Positions 1-14,812 are shown, counted from the stretch's first letter. The stretch: 38,618 nucleotides of DNA from Zygnema cylindricum (GCA_037447655.1 JBBHKE010002354.1:188001-226618), one strand, 5' to 3'. Made by a program: numbers and translations. Notes: generated by a model from the sequence alone, not told the origin.

Positions 1-8
1 GAAAATCG

Positions 9-485
9 TCAAATATTTTTTACACCGACCAACTTCAACTCGAAATCGTCATTTGCATACCATGTACGTGTGGACCAAGGTATCGTACCACACAAATTTT
101 GTACTCTTTGCAAATGCTTGTCAGACGCCAGCTCATTATTTTTAGGGATTTTGCTTTTTCGCGTGACGAATGAGCGCTTCCACAAATAGTGTGAAGAATG
201 GCCGGTAACAAATAAAATGCAACGAAAGTTCGCTACGAGATCACTTTCGTGATTTCCGTTGAATTTCTGAATGCATATATCATGTGCGAAATATTTCGAT
301 TTCGGTTGGTTGCCGTCTTGACACGTACATTCATTATCCAACGTGTCGCGGCTCAATTTTTCTGTAAATGGTGATGTACCTCCTCGAGGTACATCACCAT
401 TTACAGACAATTTGGAAGCGAATGCTTCGCGAAAACATATCCAACGGTCATTCTTTTCTCCCAGACCTTTGGAGAATATTGGCAA
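9..485 (-). other. Open frame of 158 codons, unrecognised
   Basis: A continuous reading frame on the minus strand that I do not recognise. It starts with MPIFSKGLGEK and ends in GVKNI. No family motif, signal peptide or membrane segment is visible. The 22-bp hairpin at 361-407 lies inside it, so about fifteen codons are read through a fold-back, which argues against a conserved coding role. It could be an exon of an unknown gene or chance. I see no convincing splice sites at its edges. Confidence 0.15.
361..407. repeat. Perfect 22-bp inverted repeat with 3-nt loop
   Basis: Arms at 361-382 and 386-407 are exact reverse complements, separated by the three bases CTC. Each arm contains GGTGATGTACCTC or its complement. 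As RNA this would be a near-perfect hairpin. No flanking direct repeat or transposon end was recognised. Confidence 0.9.
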
Positions 486-622
486 GATTCTCTGTAATGT
501 TATTCGCTTATAAAAACAAAATAGTAGGTACGGCGTGGTACGGAGAGGCCCCGATTTCTGTAAAGAACCTCACTTTTCGTCTGATGGAACGCCACCCTTA
601 GACCGATAATAATAAACGTACT

Positions 623-862
623 TTACTGAGGGAGGGTGCAATTGTATTTTAAAAACGGATAGTGACATGGATGTGGCAACTGGTAGGGATTGATTCCTTG
701 TCTTCTGTACTCATGAGATATTATTTTGCTGCTCTTCAAAGATTCTCTCTTGCATTTTCCTCTTAGGTCTTTGTGGTCGAAAACATATTTCCAGATCCTC
801 TCAAATCTCTTGCTGATTTTTCCGTGCACAAATCTTGTGATTTTGTCGCTGTTCAATTCCAT
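623..862 (-). other. Open frame of 79 codons, unrecognised, charged
   Basis: A minus-strand frame starting MELNSDKITRF, rich in Lys, Arg, Asp and Glu. It could be a first coding exon of a host gene running off the left of the window, but no clear donor or homology supports that. Listed only because its composition is more protein-like than that of most frames nearby. Confidence 0.15.
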
Positions 863-1021
863 TGACCTCCACCCATTTGTTGTCGAATCTCGATGACGGG
901 CTGCATCAAACCCTATTTTCGTGGAACCAACCAGGGTATCGGCAGTTCACAGAGCCTACGATTGATGACGCATGCACTGATTTACAAGTGTGCATCCCGA
1001 GTCTCATAACTGGTCTCTGCT

Positions 1022-1195
1022 GTGCTCACCGTCCAATATCTTTCCGTACCGTACTGTATTGTACTGAAGCAGTTCACACAATATGCATTATGTTTCTCAA
1101 TAAGGTACGTTCTGTATGATACATTACAGTACGATACGGCACATCACAGCACAGTACAGTACCTTACCTGTACTGTACAGTACAGTACAAATTCT
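1022..1195. repeat. GTAC/CTGTAC-rich segment with short inverted repeats
   Basis: The segment is packed with GTAC, CAGTAC and CTGTAC. It includes a 9-bp inverted repeat, ACAGTACAG against CTGTACTGT, near 1155-1182. From 861 to 1450 I see no gene. Confidence 0.6.
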
Positions 1196-1660
1196 TTCCT
1201 CGTTGACATTTGCGGTGTTACTACCCCGCACGTCACTTGTCGTCATAGACTGGATGGGAACTATCCATGCAACTTCGCCTTAAGACAAGTTCGTAAGCCC
1301 GGAAAGCCGGAACATATTAAGGCTGTCAGCTCAAAATTCTTATGCCACCTATTCACATATACTGTCGAGGTCACATAGCGTAGACACTAGACAGCGTTTG
1401 CACTTTTCGCGGTATCAACTAGCAAGCCCTTACTCATAATGTGTTGGCTTAATTGATATTTTTTGGCTTTACTGGTACTGTACTGTAGTTTTTTACTTTA
1501 TTGATAGTTCTTTGCTTCATTGATAGTATATTGGCTTTGAAAAGCTTTATTTGCCGTTGAGATTTAAGTGAATTTCCATCGACTGGGTTGTAGCGAATCA
1601 TCCATGCCACTGGCTCTCTAGGCATGAGTTTTCTGCGAGTTCGGCTGGCGGCTAACGAAA

Positions 1661-1706
1661 GGAAATATTTCAAACAGGTGACTGGAAATATTTCAAACAG
1701 GTGACT
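1661..1706. repeat. 23-bp perfect tandem duplication
   Basis: Two adjacent identical 23-bp units at 1661-1683 and 1684-1706, built on GGAAATATTTCAAACAGG. It lies in otherwise featureless DNA between 1450 and 1850. Confidence 0.9.
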
Positions 1707-1852
1707 TGACCGTGACTTTCGTATCACCTGTTGAATTTGCGCTCCTCCATTTAACATGAAGAATGCGCATAGTAGAGGCTTAGAAGAGACGATTTTGTTG
1801 GAAGGAAGAAAACATGATACACCCGAGCAGTGTACATGACATCTTGCACGTT

Positions 1853-2275
1853 TGCATACCATACATTCATACATGTCCATGTAACATGCATCCGTTGAGA
1901 TACATTCGTACATATCCATATGACATACATTCATAAGTATTCGCATAACATACATTGCTACGTATTCATATGACATAACATTCATACATATCCCATGTAA
2001 CATAGGTTGCTATATACCCATTTGACATACCTTCATACATAGCTATATGGCATACATTCGTACATATCTATACAAAATACATCCATACATTTATATAGAT
2101 TCATGCATGTTCATATGACTGTAATTCATACATATATCCATATAGTTCACATTCATACATATCCTTATGACATACATACATACACTCTTTCCAATCCATA
2201 TAACAGACATCCATACATATCCATATGACATACATTCATACATATTCGTATGGCATACAGACATACACACATATG
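1853..2275. repeat. Degenerate ~26-bp minisatellite (CATACATTCATACATATCCA type)
   Basis: About sixteen imperfect units of roughly 26 bp built from CATACATTCATACATATCC and TATGACATA. Units vary in the spacer and in CATAT/CATGT. The tract ends in looser CATACA-rich sequence. Frames through it are repeat artefacts. Confidence 0.8.
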
Positions 2276-2289
2276 TCTACATGCATACA

Positions 2290-2756
2290 AACACACAGTT
2301 CGTATATACAAACATAGAAGGATACAATGTTAAATATGGCAGTTGAGGTCAGATATTTGTCGTGGTTTCTACGTGAGAGATAGTCATATTCAAGGAGCAC
2401 AAAAGCAAATGCATGGTTGAGCCTTATTTTACGTCATTTGTCTTTGGATGCCAAGTTTATTTGTACAATTTAGGTCAATTTCGTTGAGGTTATTTGTTCT
2501 TGCAAAATCACTGGAGTTTATTGGAAGCTCATCCATTGCAACAAATGTTAGCGAATAGCTGATATTCTGTCATCAACCAGTTGTAAGTTATCCAAATTGC
2601 GGGGATTTGGAAACAGCAAAATACCTGTACACATGACTTCTGTTCACAACTACATTTTAGTCCAGAAATGAATCTGTTGCAGTTTTTTTTTTTTTTAAGG
2701 AATTCTGCTTTGACATCTTGTTCCAATAAAGAAAAGAAATTAACTAATTTTATTGT
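2290..2756. other. No gene seen
   Basis: AT-rich DNA with a T homopolymer at about 2683-2696. I see no supported exon or RNA here. It may be upstream intron or promoter of the host gene that begins being recognisable at 2889. Confidence 0.4.
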
Positions 2757-2888
2757 GATTGAAGAAACCTCCTTTGGATAATGGGAACAGGAAAACGAGT
2801 AAATGTATTGTTTCATGGTTGAAGAACAGAATATGAGAAAATGTATTGTATTATGACTGAAGAAACTTTTTTTGCATAACGGGAACAG

Positions 2889-2896
<8 letters not shown>
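2757..2896. repeat. Duplicated splice-acceptor region
   Basis: A ~43-bp stretch ending GGGAACAGGAAAA occurs twice, near 2757-2799 and 2856-2895, with about 20% mismatch. The second copy gives the acceptor of the first recognised exon at 2889. The first copy would lead within four codons to an in-frame TAA, so it acts as a decoy acceptor at best. Confidence 0.6.
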
Positions 2897-8190
<5,294 letters not shown>

Positions 8191-8281
8191 CACGTCCATG
8201 TAAATATCATGTCAAGAATGCTTTTTATAAAACAATTCTTCCATTTCCGAGATGTTATTATTATATGTCGAGACAACTCAA

Positions 8282-8287
8282 AATAAA
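8282..8287 (+). terminator. Candidate polyadenylation signal AATAAA
   Basis: AATAAA lies 92 nt after the in-frame TAG at 8188-8190 of the host gene. Position and sequence fit a 3' end near 8300, but AATAAA is common in AT-rich DNA. Confidence 0.3.
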
Positions 8288-8299
8288 TTGGCTGTCAGT

Positions 8300-8879
8300 G
8301 TAGAGATTTTCCATAATTGTGTGATCTATCAACCACAGGTGGAATAAAGTATTCTTGTGTCTTGACGCGAGGTTTACAACATAGTTAAAATGTGCGATAA
8401 CAACCTTGTACTTTATTTAATGCACGTATAGTACAGCGCTACCATGTATTTGTTTCCAATTGTCTCCGCAAATTTGAACTATGGTTTCCAACCATGTAAT
8501 AATGCTAGAATCTTCAAAAAATATGCCTAAGTTATGTTGCAATACTCAATATGATGTTCACGTAATATTCACGCATAGTCAAGTAATGCTAGGCTATGGT
8601 GGTAAAAAACACATGACGTCATATACCATATATGTACCATAAACACATATAACGTGGTTATTCAGTTCCAAAATTGAATGCAGTGACTTTGGGTTTGTGG
8701 TTTTTAGTGGTATGATGTTTGCATCTGTTGAATTGCCCGTTTGATGCATGTATAGTATGAAAAATCGGATATAGTGTTTCCAAATGGTGTTGCAAATGTG
8801 AATTATGGTGGTCACCAATGATGCGAAGCTTCATCGTGACCGTGAGCCACTAGACATTATTGGACACCGCATTTGTAAA
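8300..8879. other. Intergenic, no gene seen
   Basis: AT-rich spacer with no supported exon, RNA gene or sizeable repeat. Confidence 0.4.
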
Positions 8880-8995
8880 GGGGGGGGGGGGGGGGGGAGA
8901 GGGAGAGGGAGAGGAGAAGAGAGGGGGAGGAGGGAAGGGACGAAGAGAGGAGGAGAGGGGAGGGAAAGGGGAAAAGGAAGGGGGGAGAGGGACAA
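8880..8995. repeat. G18 homopolymer and GGGAGA purine tract
   Basis: Eighteen consecutive G at 8880-8897, followed by about 95 bp of nearly pure G/A on the + strand. Such sequence can form G-quadruplex and triplex structures. Confidence 0.9.
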
Positions 8996-9010
8996 ACTTC
9001 TTCCCTATCT

Positions 9011-9056
9011 GCGAGCCAATTTAGAATTTCAATCTCACAAAGAGCCAATTTAGAAT
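9011..9056. repeat. 15-bp direct repeat GAGCCAATTTAGAAT
   Basis: GAGCCAATTTAGAAT occurs at about 9012-9026 and 9042-9056, between the purine and pyrimidine tracts. Confidence 0.8.
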
Positions 9057-9100
9057 CAATACGCAGTATCAAGCTTGACACTAAAAGATGTATTCTGAGG

Positions 9101-9355
9101 TATGATCCTTTTTTGTGAATCCCTCCTTCCCTCCCTAAAAAAACCTTTTTTTGTGAATCCCTCCCTCCCTCCCTCCCTCCCTCCCTCCCTCTCTCCTTCC
9201 CTCCCTCCCTCCCTCCCTCTCTCCTTCCCTCCCTCCCTCCCTCCCTCCCTCCCTCCCTCCCTCTCTCCTTCCCTCCCTCCCTCCCTCTCTCCTTCCCTCC
9301 CTCCCTCCCTCCCTCCCTCTCTCCTTCCCTCCCTCCCTCCCTCCCTCCCTCCCTC
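9101..9355. repeat. (CCCT)n pyrimidine tract with higher-order CTCTCCTT units
   Basis: CCTTTTTTGTGAATCCCTCC occurs twice at the left edge, then about 200 bp of CCCT repeats punctuated at intervals by CTCTCCTT. The Gly-Arg-Glu frame on the minus strand and the Pro-Ser-Leu frame on the plus strand are repeat artefacts. Confidence 0.95.
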
Positions 9356-9495
9356 GCGCGTGCAAACACATGAAGTACATATAGTTTTTTAAAATTGGGT
9401 TTTTTAGAATCCAACTTTGCGGCCAAAAACATTAAAGAATATGTATTTAAGGAAAAAAATGTATATATCTTGTGCAACTTTTAATCGCACGCGCG

Positions 9496-9515
9496 TACAT
9501 GTAGCGCTACATGTA
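9496..9515. promoter_or_regulatory. 20-bp perfect palindrome TACATGTAGCGCTACATGTA
   Basis: A fully symmetric 20-bp palindrome centred on AGCGCT, 119 bp upstream of the ATG at 9634. It could bind a dimeric factor or form a cruciform. The function is inferred only from position. Confidence 0.5.
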
Positions 9516-9633
9516 TCTTTTACGATACATTCCGTACGTGCAAGGAAGTACGGAGATTGAACTCGTTCAGAGTTTAAACTCATGAAATTGAGACAACATT
9601 TTAACTAGTGTAAAAGCTGGGTTTCAACTCGAA

Positions 9634-9756
9634 ATGAACAAACGTAAAAACGTCGCCTGCCAACTGCTTTTGGCGCTGGTGTTTTTTTCGGCCTTGACAA
9701 TCATTTTTTTCCGTGGACAGCTATACGACTATTTATGCAATGGTTGCGATGGAAAG
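9634..9756 (+). CDS. Probable first coding exon, type II or secreted membrane protein
   Basis: An ATG at 9634 opens 41 codons that run straight into a good donor, GTAATT, at 9757. The peptide starts MNKRKNVACQLLLALVFF and continues with SALTIIFF before RGQLYDYL. This is a short basic head, about 17 hydrophobic residues and a lumenal Arg/Gly/Gln-rich stem, the classic signal anchor of Golgi or endomembrane enzymes. Unspliced, the frame stops five codons past the donor. Downstream exons are not visible. The copia element begins 235 nt into the presumed intron, so the rest of the gene may lie beyond 31.6 kb or be lost. It could also be a cleaved signal peptide. No family can be named from 41 residues. 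Confidence 0.45.
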
Positions 9757-9985
9757 GTAATTCTACCTTCCTAGTGGCTGTCGCCAAACCATAATCAATC
9801 ACGTGTATTTAGAGAAAATTTGTTTTAGCGAGAAAAGGTATAATCCATAGAGGTACCAAGCGTTTTAAACGCACGCATGAAACATCGAAAAAATAATGAT
9901 ATATGCGTACGGAACAAAAGCAAAAAAGTTTAAAATACGTTGACCGACTTTGACTTCATAATAAAATATAAAATAAAAAACGTTT

Positions 9986-9990
9986 AATCC
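9986..9990. repeat. Target site duplication AATCC, left
   Basis: Matches AATCC at 31574-31578 on the other side of the copia element. Confidence 0.85.
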
Positions 9991-10726
9991 TGTTGCTTTT
10001 GGAAAGCTTTAAGTCTCAGTAAATCAGTATGACAACAGGAAGACTACAAGAACACGGGTCAACACTTAAAGCATTGTTTCATGTATCTTGGATTGACACT
10101 TACATCCACATCCACGTCACACATCAAGGGGAGATAACGCAGCTGCGATACAGCAACGCAGCTGCGACGCAGTCAGAACAAGGCTACAGCAACAAAGTTA
10201 AGACAACGCAACTGCGATTACATTTGATACGATCAGTACGGACAACGCAGCTGCAGATATTTTCATATGATTCAGTTTAGTACAAAGCAGCTGCGATAGA
10301 TACGAATCTAGTTAGCTTAGTGGTAGCTTAGTGGTAGCTTGATTGATTAGTATTAGCTTGGCGGTTTGACTTACCTCTCAGGTACACTGGTATCGTCGGT
10401 ACAACACAAGTATAAGACTTAGGACTTAGAACACAAAATGGATCCAGACCTCCAAGTAGTAAACTGCAAAACAGTTTTTGGGAAACTTCTGAGTATTATA
10501 TCTTGAGTGTTGTTGGGTCAATTGTGCTGAAACTTTGGGAGTTGTCAGTGTCTATGCTACTCTATATTCTGATAGAGTTTTGTGAGGTTTGAATGTTTGT
10601 ATAAGAATTGGTGAGCACTTTAAATCAGCTGTTTGATAGGATTCTTGATAGCTTCTGAGAGTGTATCATGTCTACTTCTACTACTACTGCTGATCCTCCA
10701 CCTGCACCAATGGTCGTAGAACAACA
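9991..10726 (+). repeat. Copia 5' LTR
   Basis: 736 bp, from TGTTGCTTTTGGAAAG to GTAGAACAACA. It ends in the inverted repeat TGTTG/CAACA. A CAGCTGCGATACAGCAACG motif repeats in its first third. The alignment with the 3' copy continues past the gag ATG at 10668 right up to ACAACA, so the LTR contains the first 59 nt of gag. Divergence from the 3' LTR is several percent by eye. Confidence 0.9.
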
Positions 10727-11531
10727 GGTTATGGGCCTGTCATTAAGAATCCCTATCTTTTCCGGGGAAAAGTATGTTTACTGGGCGGATATGGTGGAGA
10801 CATTTTTTGAGAATGTCAATCTTTTGGACATATTGGATGGTTCGCTGGATGAATCTGATCCGTCATGGTCTAAGAAGAATACGCAAGCTCGTTCTATTCA
10901 GAAATCCTGTATATCTGAGGACTTAGTTATGTCTCCGATAAAAATGAAAAAAACAAATGATAATTGGAAATCTCTTAAAAATGATTATGAAAAAACTAAT
11001 GTCTAGGAAAAACTCCTATTGACTGGAAAAATTTGGGAGTATAAATACACTGGCGGTATAATGGCTGAGTATTCTAACAAGTTTCGCATCCTTGTAGATG
11101 CACATGCTTGTGCAGGTGGGGAGTTTCCTCGGTTTCAACAAGCAGCATTGCTCATGAGGGGTCTCCCTCATACTATGAAAGGAGCTTCTGATATGCTCAA
11201 ACAGAAAGATAAAGCTAGCTGGACTTTACAGTTAGCTATCAATATCTTGCTAGAGGAGGAAGCTACATCTAATATTCTCAATGTTGAGCAAGTAGAGGCA
11301 TTTAATTCAGACATTGAGAGGAAAGGATAGTTTAATCAGCAAAGAAGGCAGTTTAATCAGGGTGGGAATAGACAATCAAAGAATTCATGTTTCTTTTGTA
11401 GCGAAAGAGGTCATGGATTCAAATTTTGTCCTACGCTTAAAAAGGCTAACGATACAGGTTTATACAGGCCAGGATGGCAACAAAGTCAGTTTTACAAACA
11501 CTTCACGGGGCATACACCTCGTGGAAACGCA
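10668..11531 (+). pseudogene. gag: Copia gag with zinc knuckle (stops)
   Basis: Capsid-type protein that packages element RNA. The frame starts MSTSTTTADPPPAPMVVEQQ inside the 5' LTR and is read across the primer site as QVMGL. IFSGEKYVYWADMVETFF is the usual copia gag opening (a Trp in the first helix). Later EYSNKFRILVDA and a RGLPHTM stretch match the family. A CCHC knuckle, CFFCSERGHGFKFC, lies at about 11386-11427. One reading frame is kept throughout, but TAG stops interrupt at 11004-11006 and 11328-11330, so a full protein is not made. Confidence 0.85.
10727..10737 (+). other. Copia primer binding site, half-tRNA type
   Basis: GGTTATGGGCC immediately follows the LTR. It is complementary to the anticodon stem-loop of initiator tRNA-Met (…GGCCCATAACC…), not to the tRNA 3' end. 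This is the primer type known from Drosophila copia, where a cut tRNA half primes. The site is also inside the gag frame. Confidence 0.8.
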
Positions 11532-11975
11532 TTGTTTTCAGCGTCTTCATCACTCAAGGATGAGACTCTGACATTTTATGAGGAGGATGACACGGATCTA
11601 TTCGCTATGGCGGCAGCGATGGAGGGCTCGAAGGATCCTGGATGGATAATGGATACGGGAGCGTCAACCCACATGTGTTGGAACAAAGCCATCTTCAAAA
11701 ATCTGAAAACAACGCCGGAGAAAAATATTTATTATGCTTGTGGAATGAGTGTTCAGACTAGTGCTGCGGGTGATGTATCTTTGCTAGTGGATGTGGCAAC
11801 TGAAAGAACTCTTCACAATGTCTTGTTTGTCCCTGACTTTAAGAAAAATATGTTTTCTACGTCCTTGGCAGAGAGTAAAGGCTTTGAGGTTAATTTGAAA
11901 AATGGTAGGCAGGTTGTTAGCAAAAATGGCAAAGTCCCGGTTACAGGTACTAGAGATATTAGCAAGATGTACTGA
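11532..11975 (+). pseudogene. Copia aspartic protease region
   Basis: Continues the gag frame. The active site reads WIMDTGASTHMC, the standard copia D-T-G-A. FVPDFKKNMFS and the Leu-rich end fit the retropepsin C-terminal half. The protease would cut the polyprotein inside virus-like particles. A TGA at 11973-11975 ends the frame before the integrase. Confidence 0.85.
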
Positions 11976-12956
11976 ATGGATATGGCTAATACCAAGGAGA
12001 GAAATGTTTTGTACTCCGGTGTTTTACATTCAGATGAGTTGTGGCATAAAAGATTAGGCCTTATAAACTATGATAGTTTGAGAAAAATGGTCCTTGCTGG
12101 AAAAATAGAGGGTATTTCAATCACAGATCAGCCAGTCAAAACATGCTTTAGGCAAAATCCACAGACTACCATTTCATAAAGAGTCTAAGCATCGGTCAAC
12201 AATACTTTTACAACAAATTCATACGGATGTTTTTGGTCCTGCGAAGGTTCCATTTGCCGGGGGAATGAAATATATGGTCACCTTCACAGATGATTTCTCT
12301 AGGTTTACAAAAGTTTTCTTCATGAAGGAAAAGAGTGAAGTGTTTGGACACTTAAAACACTATAAAGCATATGTTGTAAAACTTCATGATTTACCTATTT
12401 TGCAACTCACATCGGACAATGGTGGTGAATATACATCAAAGGAATTTGAATCCTTTTTACTCGAGGAAGGTATAGGTCATTTGTTGACTGTTCCATATTC
12501 ACCAAAACAAAATGGAGTGTGGGAGAGATTAAACAAAACTCTCACGGAGAGCTCTAGGTCGATGCTCGCAGATAAAAATGTGGATCCGTAATTCTGGGTT
12601 GAGGCTCTAAATTGTGCAGTTTATGATGAAATAGGATAGGATCAAGATCAGTAGATTCTACTCATTACGAAATCTGGACAAGTAACAAACCAGATGTTAG
12701 ACATTTCAAAGTATTTGGTAGTCAATGCTTTGTCTTGGATACGTCTACGGACAGATGGAAAATGGAACCGAAGGGATTACCGGGTATTTTGTTAGGATAT
12801 GATGATCACTCAAAAGGTTACAAAGTCTTTGTGTTTGAGAGGCAGAAAATAGTTGTAGCAAGGAATATCATTGTCAAAGATGAACTAGACTCGATAGATT
12901 TATTTCGAATGACAGAGCAGCAAAAGCAGCAAAAAGTACGAACTATGTCATTTTAG
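11976..12956 (+). pseudogene. Copia integrase, broken
   Basis: The pre-integrase part, ELWHKRLGLINYDSL, has lost one of the zinc-binding His residues (usual H-x-R-L-G-H). A frameshift follows near 12145 with a TAA at 12177-12179. The catalytic core is recognisable: HTDVFGPA (first Asp), LTSDNGGEYTS (second Asp) and NGVWERLNKTL (Glu). A TAA at 12589-12591 and another frameshift near 12630 precede the tail FKVFGSQCFV…GILLGYDDHSKGY, the typical copia integrase C-terminus. The enzyme joined element DNA to the genome. This copy cannot. Confidence 0.85.
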
Positions 12957-13213
12957 ATTGCTTGCAAGAAATTGTCCCGCGGGTGCAACATTCTCCGGTG
13001 GTGACTCCGGCGTCAGACTCACTCCGAATTCCTCAACAAGTTCAAGACCAACGGCAGTCAATACACACGGATCGCAATCAGCGCAATCATCGCAATGGGC
13101 GTAATGCGTGGCATCCGACGATCTCAGCCTCATAATTTCCGGGGGGAAGAAGATCCAGAAGCAGTCTGCAATCAAGCTCTCACTTTGCGTACTCGGCAGC
13201 CTCAGGGGAGCTC
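12957..13213 (+). other. Copia integrase-RT linker
   Basis: Low-conservation spacer between integrase and reverse transcriptase with Gln/Arg/Ser-rich translations in a shifted frame. Such linkers are normal in copia polyproteins. Confidence 0.5.
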
Positions 13214-13794
13214 TTGACCATCCAAGAGGCTTTCTCATCACCAGAGCGGAATCACTGGATCGAGGCAGCAAACGACGAAATGAAGTCGATCATGGAGGCT
13301 CAAACATGGGAGCTTGTGGAACTTCCTCCGGATCGAAAAGCGATCGGCAGCAAATGGGTATTCAAGGTGAAGTTAAATCCCGATAACACTATTGAACGCT
13401 ATAAGGCCAGACTTTTGGCAAAGGGTTATAACCAAAAGGAATGAATCGATTTTGAAAAAACATTCTCTCCGGTTATAAGATTTCCGATAGTTACGATTTT
13501 GTTGTCCCTTGCTGATATAGAGGATATGGAAATACATCAAATGGATGTAAAGACAACATTTTTGAATGGAGAACAAGAGGAGACCATTTACATGCAACAA
13601 CCTGAAAAGCATACAGAGCCAGAAATAGAGCAATTAGTATGCAAGTTGCTAAAATCTCTATATAGCCTAAAACAGGCCCCTAAGCAATGGATTTTGAAGC
13701 TTGATGAATTTTTGACTAGCCTAGGATTTCAAAGGATAAGTTCTGATCACTCTGTCAACGTTCTAAAGGGTGAAAATGGGAGAGTGTATATAGC
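13214..13794 (+). pseudogene. Copia reverse transcriptase, N-terminal half
   Basis: Begins TIQEAFSSPERNHWIEA and runs through WELVELPPDRKAIGSKWVFK, the usual start of copia RT, then QMDVKTTFLNGEQEE (first catalytic Asp; usual sequence QMDVKTAFLNG) and SLYSLKQAPKQW. A TGA at 13442-13444 stands where a Gly codon is expected in NQKE-x-IDFEKTF. The frame ends at the Ty3 insertion directly after GRVYIA. The catalytic YVDD half lies at 29585. Confidence 0.88.
13790..13794. repeat. Target site duplication ATAGC, left
   Basis: Matches ATAGC at 29580-29584. Removing the insertion and one copy restores the copia frame VYIA-VYVDD exactly. Confidence 0.9.
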
Positions 13795-14763
13795 TATAAC
13801 AGGATCTCCTACCTCTCAAAAAATCCCATTACTACAAACAATTCCAACCACATATTCCACGCAATGGAAAACACACATCCACATTTGACAACACTCACAT
13901 AAGGATAAACTTTAAATTAGAAGAAGCTTCTGTCCACATAACATTAGCTTGGTCTCTTGCCCTCATGGCTCAACCCTTCTTTTTAAAGTATTTTCCACTA
14001 CTCTCCACTCTTAATAATTCTATCTCTAAACTACTAAAACACTATTTAGTTAGTAAGAGATTTCAATGCAAAATGCCTTTTCTCCAATTTGGTATTAATC
14101 GCTCAGGACCAAGATCAGCCGGAATTTCCACAAACTTTCCCAAAGGAAAAGATGTCTACTCTCCTCTTACACTTCTCCATTTATCCATCATCGCCCTGGA
14201 CTCGCCAGGCCAGAGTCAAAGCTCCGTTTGAACAGGCTTTTACCTGGGCCAATCATTGATCAGCAAGGACTCGGACTGACCAATGCAAAAACGTGCGAAA
14301 TCTCTTACTGACTACTTAGCACTTTATTAACCAATCAAACGCTACGTTTCACTACGTAACATTTACGTGCAAAAGCGCGCGCCAAACGAAACGCGACTTC
14401 GCACGATCATGCGTCACAAATTTCGCATGTGAAACTTCCTACGAAATTCCCTTAAGTGAAAGTGACGTTTCGTACTAAAAATTGTGCGAAACGAAGTACC
14501 ATGCATACTGAACGTTTCATTAGAACTTTATGAAACGTTCACGCGAAATTTCGGTACTAATTTTGACCCTTAACCCGTTTCAATGATACCCACCTGTTAT
14601 TTAGACCCCGCACTGCCACCTAAGTGCACCCATAGCTATAACTTTTGAAATATAACTCCAAATCGCGTGATTCTTTCGCGAACGTCTACCAAATTTAATA
14701 ATCTATAATCATAACTCCTAAATACCCTTTTATAAACAAGTTCGATCCACTATTACTGTTACA
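13795..14763 (-). repeat. Outer Ty3 3' LTR
   Basis: 969 bp. Its left end has TATAACAG instead of the family's TGTAACAG, and its right end is CTGTTACA. It contains an 11-bp inverted repeat, GAACGTTTCAT/ATGAAACGTTC, at 14510-14540. By eye it differs from its partner at 28620 at about 2% of positions. Confidence 0.9.
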
Positions 14764-14781
14764 TCATCCCCTCCTTATTTT
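14764..14781 (-). other. Outer Ty3 polypurine tract
   Basis: On the minus strand AAAATAAGGAGGGGATGA abuts the 3' LTR. This is where plus-strand DNA synthesis would start. Confidence 0.75.
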
Positions 14782-14812
14782 TAACTGCCCTCAGTTAAAA
14801 CATTTTTAATTC

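Noticed and set aside
1853-2275. CRISPR-like spacing in the CATACATT array
   Set aside because: Units are degenerate and contiguous with no unique spacers, and the sequence is eukaryotic.
8857-9477. 206-codon minus-strand frame rich in Gly-Arg-Glu, and Pro-Ser-Leu frames opposite
   Set aside because: Translation of the CCCT and GGGAGA tracts. No non-repeat domain.
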